Source: Haematococcus lacustris (taxonomy: Eukaryota > Chlorophyta > Chlorophyceae > Chlamydomonadales > Haematococcaceae). Taken from it: DNA of 64,000 bases. The translations under genes were made by a program, and so were the position numbers. Location of the stretch: assembly GCA_030144725.1 (NCBI GenBank), contig JASKMD010000012.1:10158431-10222430 (forward strand), in the 5' to 3' direction. Positions within the stretch are counted from its first letter, which is position 1; each line of letters opens with the position of its first letter. The notes under the pieces are model-generated. The model did no database searches. It was given only the letters and a program-made list of their open reading frames with translations, and was not told the origin of the DNA. This document shows positions 48,901 to 60,370 of the stretch, in pieces.

Positions 48901-51900
48901 CTGGGACAAAAGTGGGTGCAGGGCACCATCGAGGGCTCAGCTCATATCAACCGATCAAAGAGTCCATGACGTGCACGACAGTGTCACTGAGGCTGCGGGG
49001 GCCTACCCCCTGCACTGCTGCTGCGTATTGGTATAACTCCGCACAACCTTGACCCGGACAGTCACTTGACCCGGACAGCCACGCAAGGGTCTATGTACAC
49101 AACTAGGCTATCTGGCTTGTGCACCGCCTCATTGGTTTGCTCTTGGCAAAGGCAATTTTAATGTCAAAATTGAATGTCAATCCTCGCGGGACTGCGGCGA
49201 TACCTGCCTGATACGCGACAGGGGTGCACCGTCGTGTTTCACACCGCATCGCCCTTTATTGCGACAGCTGGATACGGCGAACAGGCGCGCAAGGCCCTGG
49301 TGGAGCCAGCGGTGCAGGGCACAGAAAACGTCTTGAGTGAGCTGCGGGGCAGGCCAGGGCAGGGCCAGGCTAGCCAGGGGAGGGGTGTGGCAGGGAGGGG
49401 GTGGGTAAGGTGAGCAAGTCCGGGAGGGGTGAGGCGGGGAGGGGCAGGGGAGGGTGGGCAGGCCCCCACTCCAACCATGCCAGGCCTCCACTCGCGCAGC
49501 AGTCAACCCTGGCCACCAGCACTGGATTTCAGCCTGGCTGCTGCGGTGCCTGCTGCCCAGGTGCCGCTGATGCCTCTCCCAGTGTGAGGCGCGTGGTGCT
49601 CACCTCCTCATGCGCCGCAGTCTACAATGCAGGCAATGACAAACCCCATGGCACCTTCTTCACAGAGGAGGTGAGTGTAGGGGGTGGGCGGGTGGCCGCA
49701 GGCCATGGTCTCGATCCCAGCCCTCAGCCTGCCAAGGCTGTCTCAGCATTGTCGTGTGTCTTGTGACGGGGCCGTGCTCACAAGCTGCAACCAAGACAGG
49801 CTCCATTGCCCAGCTGGAAGCATCAAGGTGGCAGGGGGCTCAGCAGGCTATTGCTCATGAGGTGTGTTGTGTATGTTTAGGTTAGGGTCAGGTTCAGGGG
49901 TATTGACCTTCCCTCTAACCTTTGCATAGCGGTGAGTCCATGAGTTCAAATGGGTGTGACACTGAACCAAACCAAGCTCAACCCTGCCACCCCCTCATCG
50001 CCATAGGGCTGTCAATGGCTGCGCAATGAGACACCATGCAGCCTGGCATGTTGCTAGGCCGTCTGTTGTTCCATGTAGCATGGTTGCCCTGCTCTCGCAC
50101 CCAGCTGGACAGGCTGGAGCAGTTTCCCTGGTGGCAGCAATTTCCTGGTGGAGCTGTTTCTCTTGTGGCCTTTGTCAGCCAGAGCTCTCTTCCCCTCACT
50201 GAGCATAGTCAAGTGGATTGTAAACAGCTTGACTGAATCCAAATGCAAGATGTTGCAAAATAGAGCAGCCCATAGCTCCGCTGCTGCTTTGTCAGGTAGG
50301 GGTGAGGGCATCACCAGGCAGGCAGCGCCCTTCATGCTGTGTGGATGTGTCATCTGTCAACCAAGCCACCACTGCTACCTATGGTCACCTTGAACCAGCC
50401 CCGAACTTGCCACGTGGGCAACACATGGCATGCACACATGCATGTACACATGCATGGGCCTGTTCAACAGAGGGCCCCAGGCGGAAACTCCTCCCTTCAT
50501 GCATGCTGGCTTCCACGCCGGAGTAGTTTTGTTCTTCTGTTTCCTCTCTTACAGAGGAGGGTCCTTCCGTGTCTGCTTTAGGAGGTTGCCTGTGCTCTAG
50601 GAGGCATCCTGGCGCTCCGACCTGCTACTGTCCTGCTAGCGTGCGTATTGGGGCTGAAACGGGAGAACGGCCAAAACAGGCCGATTCCATTTGGACATTT
50701 TACTGTGTACTGCTACTGCATCTGCGTCCTGGTGCTATGGCCTGCCACTGTGTGCAGGACTGGAACTCTGGCAGCAGCCTGTGGGAGAACCCTTACAGCT
50801 ACAGCAAGACCATGGCGGAGCGCCGCGCACACCAGCTGGCAGCCAAGGCCAGCCACTGGGATCTGGTGTGTCACGGTGCCTGACCTTTTTGGCAGCCTAG
50901 ATCGGCCTTGACCCTGACCCTGACCCTGACCCTGACCCTGACCCTGACCCTGACCCTGACCCTGACCCTGACCCTGACCCTGACCCTGACCCTGACCCTG
51001 ACCCTGACCCTGACCCTGACCCTGACCCTGACCCTGACCCTGACCCTGACTCTGACCCTGACCCTGACCCTGACCCTGACCCTGACCCTGACCCTGACCC
51101 TGACCCTGACCCTGACCCTGACCCTGACCCTGACCCTGACCCTGACCCTGACCCTGACCCTGACCCTGGCCTTGACCCTGGCCTTGACCCTGACCCTAAC
51201 CCTGGCCTTGACCCTGACCTTGACCCTGGCCTTGACCCTGACCCTGACCCTGACCCTGACCCTGACCCTGACCCTGACCCTGACCCTGACCCTGACCCTG
51301 ACCCTGACCCTGACCCTGACCCTGACCCTGACCCTGACCCTGACCCTGACCCTGGCCTTGACCCTGGCCTTGACCCTGACCCTAACCCTGGCCTTGACCC
51401 TGACCTTGACCCTGGCCTTGACCCTTACCCTGGCCCTGGCCTTGACTCTGACCCTAATCCTGACCCAGGCCCTGACCCTGGCCTTGATGTAGCTGTTAGG
51501 TTGTGAGTTGAATACACGGCAATGTGTTTGACGATTGGAGTGTTTAATCAAAGGATGCACACATACCCCATCCCTCCTGCAGCCCAACAAGTGAAGGTGG
51601 ACCGGCAACCCTCCCACCCCTGCGGCAGGCATAAGCTCAGCGAACTATGTGCCACTGATCCACACTCCCAGCCCACTGCTGCATTGAGTGTGGTGGTGAA
51701 CCTCAAGACTGCAGGTGGTGATCAGCCAGCGCTGGGGCCCACTGCAGCATTGTGTGTTGAGCACCTGCAGGTGGTGATGAGCCGGCGATGTCAGGTTGTC
51801 TCCCAGCCCACCGCAGCATTGTGTGTGCGGTGACCCTGCAGGTGGTGATGAACCCGGCGCTGGTGCTGGGCCCGCCTGTGTCCAACAGGGCTGATGGCGA

Positions 51901-54900
51901 GTCCGTCACCCTCATGCGCCGCATGCTCCAGGTCAGTGCCAGCATCGGCACAAACAACTGCAATGGCTCTGGTCAAATTTACAAAAGCGCGGTCATCGGC
52001 AACTATTGAGTCGGCTTCACACCTTGAAAACAATGATAGCCTTGTCCATGCCCAACTAACGAAGCCTGCCTGGAGCCCAAAGCTTGAAGTTTACATGCCA
52101 GCCTGGCACTTTATGGCATACTGGGCCCGTGCACACCCGATTCATGGCATACCTCCACCTCCGCCTCCTCCCCCTCACCTCCACCTCCACCTCCGCCTCC
52201 TCACCTCGACAGGTCTCAAGCGCAAAGCCACAATGACGCAAGTGTCCCCAATATGTGAAGGGAAAGTATCCCCCTCGGAGCTCAGGCGGCTATCTAGTGA
52301 AACACATCATATGTCCATTCACGGTCCTTTGCAAGAGTTGTTGTTTCCTTCTTTATTTGTTTGTTTCCGCCACTGCTCCTTCCATCCAGCTCCTTCCGTT
52401 CCAACACAATCCCTGTCTAGTGGCCTGTGCAGGGGGAGATGTCTCTTGCCATGCCCAAGGCTGCGCTAGGGGTGGTTGACGTGCGTGACCTTGCAGCTGC
52501 TCACTGCCTGGCCGCCTTCACACCTGCTGCCAAGGGCAGGTGAGACCAGGCCCAGGCTGCATGGAGCAGCTGCCCAGGGTCATGCCTGCATCCACACCTG
52601 AGGAGGGCAGCCGCTGCTGACGCCATGGCTGTTGAGGCAGCAGGAAGGGGCAGGGCCAGAAGGTGGCCGGACAGAGAGTGGAGGGTGGTCCAGAGAAGGG
52701 GCAGAGGCAGAGGCAAGTGCAGGCACACAAGTAGTGCCACAGGTGAATGGTGACTTGGCATGTGGGGGCTAAGGCTAGCAGGTGGGCAAGCAGGGGCATG
52801 CACAGAACGGATTATGACTGCACAACTCAGTAGAAAGCTGCAGGAACTACAGGTGTGCCGGGAGTTTGGAAGCAAGCCTGCAGGAATAGGTGATTGGTTG
52901 CATTGACTGGGACTTCGCAGTGAGCGTATGGGTGAGGGATCAGTCAAACAAAACTTATTCAACAAGGAACAACATGCTTGACTGTGGGTAATGACACTCA
53001 GCTATTCCAAATAAGTTGAAGCATCCTCGGTCGCACCCTTGATGACTGCAAACCCCACACCGATGGCACGTTCGTGGGCAAACCCCATGACCACTGGGCA
53101 CCTCATCAAAACTAACAGCTTGCCGCTAAAAAGGCTACCTGCCCGTTGCACTAGCAAACACTAGTGAACTAGCCCTTGATCAGGCAACTGGCTCCAGATC
53201 AGGCAATTGGCTCCAGATCAGGCAGCTAGCTCTAGATCAGGCAGCTGGCTCCAGATAATGCAGCTGTCTCCAAGAGCTGAGAGCTGAATCTCTGCAATGA
53301 CACAATGGGTGGGAGAGGGGTGGGGGGCTGGTGGGTTGTTGATGAGGCAGCTGCAGGGGAGGTGGTGCTGACGGCCTGATGCCCTGCCCCCTGGTGTACA
53401 GGTACATCCTGTGTGCCGCCACAAAGTACATCCATGAGCTGCAGGCAAGTCGCTATGCATACATCAGTAGCAGTGCTGAGACATACATGACTTTCCGTCA
53501 ACAGCCACACCTGCCGCTGTCGTCTGCCGGCGCCCTCTACTCACGGCGTAGGAGCAGCAACTGTGTAAGGCGCAGGCCATACATGCTAGCGTCCACAGCC
53601 TGCTGGATGGCGTGTGTATCTTTGTCTGGGTTCAGCGGGGTCTCACAATGTGTGTACCTGCCGATCCTCCCATTGACCACTAACAAACTCCAGCACTAAC
53701 AAACTCCAGTAGCCAACTCAGCCCAGCAGCAGCAGCAGCAGCCCGACCTTGCAGCCACGACATTGCAGTCAGAACCTGCCCACCCCCTTCATAGTCAAAC
53801 ATGATGAGCACTGCCTGAGAGTTGGCGGACACTCTTGCAAGGCCCAGGTTAATTTACCTGCCGCTAGCCGCAAGTCCTGCACCTTGCCTGCCCCTGCCCC
53901 TGCCCCTGCCCCTGCCCCTGCCCCGGCCCCGGCCCCGGCCCCGGCCCCGGCCCCGGCCCCGGCCCCGGCCCCGGCCCCGGCCCCGGCCCCGGCCCCGGCC
54001 CCGGCCCCGGCCCCGGCCCCGGCCCCGGCCCCGGCCCCGGCCCCGGCCCCGGCCCCGGCCCCGGCCCCGGCCCCGGCCCCGGCCCCGGCCCCGGCCCCGG
54101 CCCCGGCCCCGGCCCCGGCCCCGGCCCCGGCCCCTGGCCCCTGGCCCCTGGCCCTGGCCCTAACGCTGACCCCGACCCCGCCTGCTGCACAGTCTGAAGT
54201 GCACCGCCAGTTCCCCCGTTCAGTGGCCGAGTACAAGGTGCTGCTGCCCAAGTGGCTGGTCTGGCTGGTTGGCCCTCTGGCCGGCATGCCCCGTGACGTC
54301 ATCAGGTGGGTGCGATCATGCATGGCCCTGCCTAATGCCGCCCCATCGTGCGGCTGGTGGCTCAGTTGATAATGGGTGATTCCGCAACGAGTGGAAGGTC
54401 ACGGGTTCAACCCCACCTGACAACACAAAAAAACTACCCTGGTGGGTTGGATTGCAAGGTGACCGCAAAGCCCGAGGCGCCAGCTTCCCTTAACTCACGC
54501 CCGTCGGCTAGGGCGCAGTCTTCCTTTCTTTCATGGCCCTGCCTTTGGTCGGGTTGCTCCATGTGCACACGCCCTGCTCTATGTTGCTTGCTGAGAATGC
54601 GCCCTTGCTATGGGGTAGCAATGGGTCTGTGCTGCTGCTGCTGCTGCTGCTGCTCCTGCTGCCTGTGACATACCTGCTGACATACGCATGCATGGGCGTG
54701 TGCATGGACATGCGGGCTCTGAGGACAAGGAGGATGCGAGCATCAGGTTAGTAGTTGGCCGCTGCCTATGCTTGCAGGACCAACGTTGGCTTCTTCCCTC
54801 AATTCTCGAGCGCCAAGGCTCAGACAGAGCTGGGCCTGTCATTCACTCCAATGGAGCACACAGTGGGCGACATGTGCAGGGCCATGGCTGCGCTGGGCAT

Positions 54901-54961
54901 GGTCAAGGTGCATGCCAGCCAGGAGTTTCAGCCCAAGCCACAAGCAGGCAGCGCACCATGA
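45941..54961 (+). CDS. DFR/CCR-like NAD(P)-dependent reductase (extended SDR)
   Basis: Member of the dihydroflavonol-4-reductase / cinnamoyl-CoA reductase-like group; the substrate is unknown. Ten exons: 45941-46080, 48601-48772, 49222-49336, 49561-49670, 50758-50865, 51842-51931, 52433-52539, 53402-53444, 54193-54305, 54778-54961; 1182 nt, 393 residues, all phases join. Motifs: VLVTGASGYVAG (Rossmann), HATVRNPG, FHTASPF, RRVVLTSSCAAVYN (active Ser region), NPYSYSKTMAER (YxxxK), VVMNPALVLGPP, DVRDLAAAHCLA, and AKAQTELGLSFTPMEHTV near the end. The exon 7-9 part is less typical. Intron 8 starts with a GC donor (GCAAGT). Introns are long and packed with repeats and Fanzor relics. Confidence 0.85.
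46434..46585 (-). pseudogene. Fanzor-like C-terminal remnant in intron 1 of the DFR-like gene
   Basis: Minus strand reads RDCNAALTMQRIVKRRWRSL, ELSRWPEQLKLP, EYPGLGYKRLRAW and a stop (TGA, 46436-46434). It is close to the plus-strand C-terminus at 17485-17772 (subfamily 2) but lacks its poly-Gln end. No N-terminal part adjoins. Confidence 0.6.
47410..47650 (-). pseudogene. Degraded Fanzor-like C-terminal remnant
   Basis: Minus strand reads VVDRDTNAAIAPLG at 47650-47610 and, after about 110 unrelated bases, GESRWRPL followed by a frame change and CWWRGLEALRCPGTKTY. These match the RuvC-III and tail motifs of subfamily 2. Confidence 0.5.
50907..51490 (+). repeat. (CCCTGA)n array, telomere-like period, in intron 5 of the DFR-like gene
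   Basis: About 95 hexamer units, mostly ACCCTG, with interspersed CCCTAACCCTGGCCTTG variants arranged as a higher-order block repeated near 51170 and 51350. It is an internal array; host exons lie on both sides. Confidence 0.95.
53886..54160 (+). repeat. (GCCCCT)n then (GGCCCC)n array in intron 8 of the DFR-like gene
   Basis: About six GCCCCT units followed by about 35 near-perfect GGCCCC units (53921-54133), ending in GGCCCCT variants. The opposite strand is (GGGGCC)n. Confidence 0.95.
54334..54531 (+). mobile_element. Full-length tRNA-derived SINE with target duplications
   Basis: Head GGCTGGTGGCTCAGTTG (box A) and GGTCACGGGTTCAACCCC (box B), body GGTGGGTTGGATTGCAAGG, 3' hairpin around CACGCCCGTCGGCTAGGGCG, then a TTCCTTTCTTT tail. 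A 13-bp target duplication, CATGGCCCTGCCT, flanks it (54321-54333 and 54532-54544). It sits in intron 9 of the DFR-like gene in the sense orientation. Confidence 0.92.
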
Positions 54962-56148
54962 CATCGGTTCAACACCAGGCTAGGTGCAGCAGCCAGCCCT
55001 CAGGCCAGTTAGTTTTCAGCAGCGATGGGGTGGCAACAGTTTCAGTCTCAGGCAATCCGACTCAAACAGTGCCCCACAAGGGTGAGTGGCAACAGTCAGG
55101 ATGTCAGCCACTGAGTCGTTGCTCAGCCTACCTCAGGGCCCCTATCTCTTCCATCTCTTCCATCCCTCGTGCTCATGATGGGGCTGCCGCCCTCAAGCCA
55201 CTGTGAAGCAGTGATGAGGAGGCACCCAGACAGAACAGATGCAGACTCCCAAACAGTGCCCCTGAGGGGCAGCAGCCCGGGTGGTTGCATGTCAGCCACA
55301 CAGCCTCTGCTCAGCCCTACAGCTGGGCAAGGGGAGGCAAAGGCCGCAGGCTACAGGCTGCAGCAAGGCTGGGGGGCACTCAGACGCGCCGCACCAGCGC
55401 TCGTGGTGTTAGGCACTTCACCTACAAGGGCTTCAGGTCACTGGATTAAGTCACTGGCTTGGGTGGAGCCGCCTGTTAAGTAGTGACTGCTGCGTTGTAA
55501 CAGGCGGAGACCAGGTAGTGAGAAGAATTGAAAAATCATGGATGATGCCCCATTTACTGTGTTTGTTATGTTCCGTCCACATTGCTGGTGAGGTCTGTGT
55601 GTAGGGTGCGTCATTCTATAATGAATCTATGTTAGACGACCTAATATAATACGGGTCTAATACGCACCTTATATCAGACGGCAAGAGCAGGCTCCCACAG
55701 GGGTTCAAATCGCGGGGATCTTAGTAGGTTGTTCATTTGCGCCAAGCTGTGTCTTTCGCCTGTGAGGCTTGCTCAACCCCTAAGCAACGGTTGTTGACAT
55801 TGCACGTGCATCTGAAGGCCATGCTGGGCGATGGATGGGTGGCAGATGGGTGGGTGGCAGTGATTATTTTCATAGGTCAGGCCCCATGCTGACCAGTTGC
55901 CGCAGCTGTCGTATCGTTACTATCGGGCTGTGAGGTCCCAGAGATCGCGGCGTACGCTGATGTCCGCTGTGACAGTCTTCATAAAGCTGTTAAAACCACA
56001 GACGTGTCAGTATTATTGTCATTGTACTTCTGTTCTCTAACTGCAATCCGGCTGGAAGGGACAATGTGACGCGCTTGCAATTGCGACCAGTGCGCTAGGG
56101 TCGCACGGCTGCACTCATAGCGCCCAGGATCAAATATCGCCATCTATA
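54962..56148. other. Intergenic, no gene recognised
   Basis: Open frames at 54688-55483 over the end of the reductase and beyond have no family motif. 55595-55680 holds short inverted motifs (GGTGCGT and ACGCACC) around an AT-rich core. Nothing else is seen. Confidence 0.45.
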
Positions 56149-57849
56149 CCCTTTTCGCATTGGCGAGGCTACCGGTCAACGGAATTTTCCGAACCTCTCG
56201 CGACTGCCTCGGTCCATTCACGTTCAGACCCCGCAGTAAATTGTTTCAGCTTTCTCTTGTATTCTTGGCAAGCCCGCAGCCCTGGAGAGCTTCGTTTTTC
56301 CATAGTTTGAACGGTGTGAGGCGGTCTTATTGGGGTGTAATGCATTTTTGCTCGTTTGAACTTTTCCAGAATAACCCATTTCTCTTGGGTCTAGCCGCAG
56401 CCAGGTCTGGGCCTAGCCACGCGGAGCCCGGTCACGCACAGCAACCAGGCAGGTGCGAGTAGCAGGTGTCGTCTGTTATGGCTGCGTTGGCTGGTGCCTT
56501 GACCAGTTTTGGCGGCGTTGGCAAATGCGTTGACATCCGTAACATCCGTAACATCCGTAACATCTGTAACATCCGTAACATCCGTAACATCCGCAGGTCG
56601 CTGCGATGGACGTTGATACTACCTTGTGGCAATTACTCCAACAACGGCATCCTCAGGGACTGCAACATGCGCAGCATGCGCAACAGGCCGTGCAACGACA
56701 GCCCCTGCAGGAACAAGCAGCGCAGCCATGCGGGCAGCAATCCGTATTGTTCCCCCTCCCATCACCCCTCCCATCCCCACCTCCCAATCTCCCCTCTGAC
56801 ACTCCTTTGTCGTCAACTGCTAGAACCACGCAAGGAGTCAAGGGAGGGAGGTAAGCAAGTGAGATGTGTGCAATGTCAATGCATGTTGTGGGGTCTGATA
56901 TGGGGTTAACACTCATTGACTTTGTAACATTGCTCACAGGTGGGCGCACTCAGTGGTACAAACACTAGTGACAAGTGTCCATGACACTGTTGTCGTGCGA
57001 GGGGAACACAAAACAGTGGAGGCTGCAGTTAAAGCTGCATCTGATGCGTTGGGGCGGGCCTATGACACTTGTATGCGCAAGTGGGCTGGATGCAACGCCA
57101 TTGTGATGAAGGTGTGTGGCTCCATCAACTAGTTTTGCTTATGCCCGCCATTGTCATGAAGGTGTGTAGCTCCAGCAAGCAGTTTGGTTATGCCGTCATA
57201 AGCTTATGCCCTTGTAGATTGACTCCCAAGAGTACTCCGGGACCGGCCAAAACATGAGCGTGTGGGCAACCCCAGAAATCACGTAAGTCCAATGTGAGCT
57301 TGATGACCCGGGCTACTTCACCGAGGCCATGTACAACTCAATCAAGGAAGTGCGGGCAGCAGTGCACAACAATACGTCAACACGCAACCCCTGCCCGGTT
57401 AGTGACCCTAGTCCACCCCACCTAGGCCCATGGTTGCTGTACATCGTTGTCTGTCACTCTTACACAACCCCTCTCCACACTCTCTCACAATCCCTCTCCT
57501 CACACTCTGCCCCTCCCACTTCATAACTCGTAGGTCCCCATTACGCAGGCTTCTTTGGGATCCAGCAACACAGATTTCTCCCCATCCCCCTCAGCCCGGG
57601 CACGGCCCCCAGGGGTCGATTCCAGTATCAGCCACAACCCCTCCTTGCACCAATCCCGGCCCATGGCCCAGTACAGCCGAGACAGGGCAGGCATAGCCAC
57701 ATCCAGCCGTGGGCAAGAGGCTCAAGGAAAGCGTATGAGGCAAGCACCACAACCGGACGTGGCACGGCTGGTAGCAGTAGTTGAGAATGGGAGCAACAGC
57801 TTCGCCAACAACTTTGGGAAGATGGGTATGCTGAAAAACACACAGGCTG
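56149..57849. repeat. Left arm of a 1.7-kb inverted repeat
   Basis: Inverted copy of 60851-62562. The outer edge is at TACCCTTTTCGCATTGGCG and the inner edge at CACACAGGCTGTCA. The arm carries the first exons of an unknown gene. Small differences (single-base indels) separate the arms. Confidence 0.93.
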
Positions 57850-60370
57850 TCATGGCACAGGCATTTGCTCAGTTCCCTGACGACCCCGTCCAAGCCGAGA
57901 AGCATGCCAGAAGAAGAAGAAGAAGACTACTCCGGTATTCACCGGCGTGCATTAAGGGAGGAGCTACCGCCTGGGGCGCGGCCTGCTCCCACCAGTCGAG
58001 CCAAGTAAGAGACCCCCCTACCCTCCCTCCCTCTTAGTAGCCCTGAGTCTGTAGCTTGTCTTTGCTATGGAGTGGGCTGTCTCCACCGCGTGTCTTGTTA
58101 ACTTGTGTAATAGTTTAGTAGTGTTATCTTGTGAGACCCCCAGGGCCAGGAGGTGTTGCCGTGTGTGTGTTTCATACGTTATGCCACCTATGCCCAGGAG
58201 GATGGGTCTAATCTCCACCATGTGGCCTTCCTTGCTATGGTATGGGCTAGATTGGTGTGTTGGTTGAGTGCCTTGTCTAGTTGATCCGTCCACCTTGAAT
58301 CCGAGCAGTATTTGATTTCTATGATGATGACCCGTTTGATGGTTTTGACACGTTTGCCCGTCTTCGTTGTTGGCGTCACCATGAGAATGTCCGGTCTGGT
58401 GGTGTTTTTGGTTGCTGCTGTCTTCAGTCCGAGTGCTCGTAGTGCTGTGTGTAATGTGTCGTTAGGGAGGTCGAGGTCTTCTTTTGCGCCCTTGTCCCAG
58501 CTGCCGGTGTCCGCGAAGCTGATGTACCCGCCTAGGGTACCCTTGCTTATGGCTTTGGCGATGAGGCGACCGGCCCCGTTATGCCTTTCTTGCACCATCG
58601 GTAGTGTCTCGCTGCAGCCCGAGAGGAGGTGAGTGGCACTGTCGGCTTCCCCGCAGAGTGGGCACCGGTCGTCGGTCGCCCGTTTCCAGCGCATGGCCAG
58701 CTTTTGGTTATAGAGCCCGCCGGTACGGTAGAGAAGGGCGGTTCGTTGCGCGGGTATGGAGATATTCGTGTCGGTCATCACCCTTTCGCCTGCTCCTTTC
58801 GCCGCGGCTTTGGTGATCTCCTGGGACATCTGGTAGTAGATACTGTCTTGATTGGCGAGGCCGAGGCTGTGCTTGCGGTGCATGTGTGCTCGCACGCTTT
58901 GGCGGCAATCCGGCAATGGGGCGGGGGATTCGCCGTCGGCTTCGTTGCTGAGCCAGGTGTTGGTCTCTTTCCGTGTGGTCGGGCGGTAGGCCGGGGTGTT
59001 GGCAAGCTCTGGGTGTAGCGCCGCGTGCTTGGCGAGGGCATCGGCGCCTTCGTTGCCGATAATTCCCGAGTGGGCCCGGACTTTGTAGAAGTGGATCGTG
59101 ACGGGGCTATCGATGATGAGGGTAGCGATAGCGGTCAGGATGTCGTTGTGCCTGTGTGTGATGAGCGACATCGGGTTAGCGAGGGCTCGGCGGATCTGGT
59201 AGATAGAGCAGAGGCTGTCGGTGGCGATGCGTTTGGCCCCCGCTGTGAGTGCCGCGTGTATCGCCGTAAGTTCCGCCTTATTGATGGTGTTGCTTTCTGG
59301 GTCGTCTAGGGTGACGGTGATGAGGACGTTGGTCTCCGGGATGTAGACCCCCGCCCCGACGCTCGCTTGGGCTGCCCCCGAGGTCTTAATGCAGCTGCCG
59401 TCCGTGTACGCGAGCGTGGCCCATTCGGTGATGGCCATCCGTGGCTGCGTCGTGGAATGGTGCGTGAGTTGTTGGTGGCCGCGCTGGTGCCCCGAGGTGG
59501 GGAGGTCCTTGTCCAACGGCAGGCGCATGTGTTGTTTGTGGCCGCTGGGGGGTGTGGCTGGCTGGCTTTGATTCGTTGGTCTGTTGCGGATTGGGTGTGT
59601 GTCTCGTTGTGGGTGGAGGGCAGTGGCAGTGCTAGCCAGCCATCCTTGGGGATTGCCTTTGGTGACAAGTTGTTGTCCCGCTGCATTCCAGATGACGTAG
59701 ATGTGGAGGTTGGCGTGCTTGCCTGGCTTGGAGCATCTGGTCTGGGTGGGGGGTATGCTAGCCAGGTGCTGACAGTATTCAGGGTAGCGCCGCAGGGTGT
59801 CAATGTGTTTAGGGTAGGAGATGCCCTTTTTCCCAGGGATCAGCATGATGGTTGCCATGGCCTCCTCCTGTGTAGCTGAGTGTATAGCATGGTTGACGCA
59901 TTTCAGTGCCACTGCATCGTCTGCCGGTACATTCCATGTGGATAAGCCAGTGTGGCTTACCAGTAGGCAGTTGTGGTGTGCCCCAAAGGCCGTGTCGTTG
60001 ATTTCAGGGCTCCAATAGGTGGTGGTTTCTGGTCTAACTGTGAGTGGATCAGCCCATCTTTGGACGGTACTTGGAAAGCTGCGTGTGGCGTGTAGGGTGT
60101 TAAGGGCTTTGTCTTGTGCCCCTCTCATGGGGTGGTGGCTGCTCTGTGCGTCCTGTCTCCTTAGTAGGGCCACTACCTCTGTGGCCAGGTTGCGTGTGTG
60201 TGGTGTGTGTTGTAACCAAGCGTGTAGATGAGAAGCATGCCAACTCCATCTTGGCTGCCACCTACAGAGTCATGGAAAAGCGGGGGGTGCAACTCGGCAC
60301 CGCAGCTAGGCAGCAGGGAAGCTCCCACGGGAAGGAATTGCACCCACGGGAAGGAATTGCAGTGTATTAA
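56606..60370 (+). pseudogene. Unknown Gln/Ser/Pro-rich gene, interrupted by a LINE
   Basis: No family recognised. Exons: 56606-56850 (MDVDTTLWQLLQQRHPQ, Gln-rich then Pro-rich), 56940-57111 (WAHSVVQTLVTSVHDTVVV, KWAGCNAIVMK), 57218 to about 57390 (IDSQEYSGTGQNMSVWATPE, then an in-frame TAA at 57284-57286, then LDDPGYFTEAMYNSIKEV), and from 57534 (QPDVARLVAVVENGSNSF, FAQFPDDPVQAEKHA). The last exon resumes after the LINE at 60243 (NSILAATYRVMEKRGVQL) and stops at 60370. A 9-bp repeat (AACATCCGT) lies just upstream, at 56538-56590. It could be an element-encoded protein. Dead by LINE insertion, and perhaps by the TAA. Confidence 0.6.
57910..60229 (-). mobile_element. 5'-truncated LINE with RNase H domain
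   Basis: A non-LTR retrotransposon 3' half. Target duplication GAGAAGCATGCCA lies at 57897-57909 and 60230-60242. The open frame from the 5' truncation to 58188 contains RNase H motifs (LAYTDGSCIK, NKAELTAIHAAL, IATDSLCSIYQI, VRAHSGIIGNEGADALAKHA) and a Cys-His cluster (CPLCGEADSATHLLSGC). A 1-nt frameshift near 58225 separates it from GHMVEIRPILLGIGGITYE and the following residues up to 58018. The 3' UTR ends in a hairpin and a (TTC)n tail. Endonuclease and reverse transcriptase are missing by truncation. RNase H-bearing LINEs such as RandI/Dualen are known in Chlamydomonas; the clade here is not proven. Confidence 0.88.

Noticed and set aside
50907..51490. Chromosome end / true telomere
   Set aside because: Exons of one gene flank the array on both sides, and the main unit is CCCTGA, not a known telomere repeat.
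50871..51632. Long open frames encoding Thr-Leu or Arg-Val repeats on both strands
   Set aside because: They are translations of the CCCTGA array inside an intron.
53769..54369. Ala-Pro, Gly-Ala and Gly-Pro repeat proteins
   Set aside because: Artefacts of the GGCCCC array; the true exon starts only at 54193.
55685..55725. tRNA or SINE promoter around GGGGTTCAAATCGCGG
   Set aside because: A single box B-like match without box A or a SINE body.
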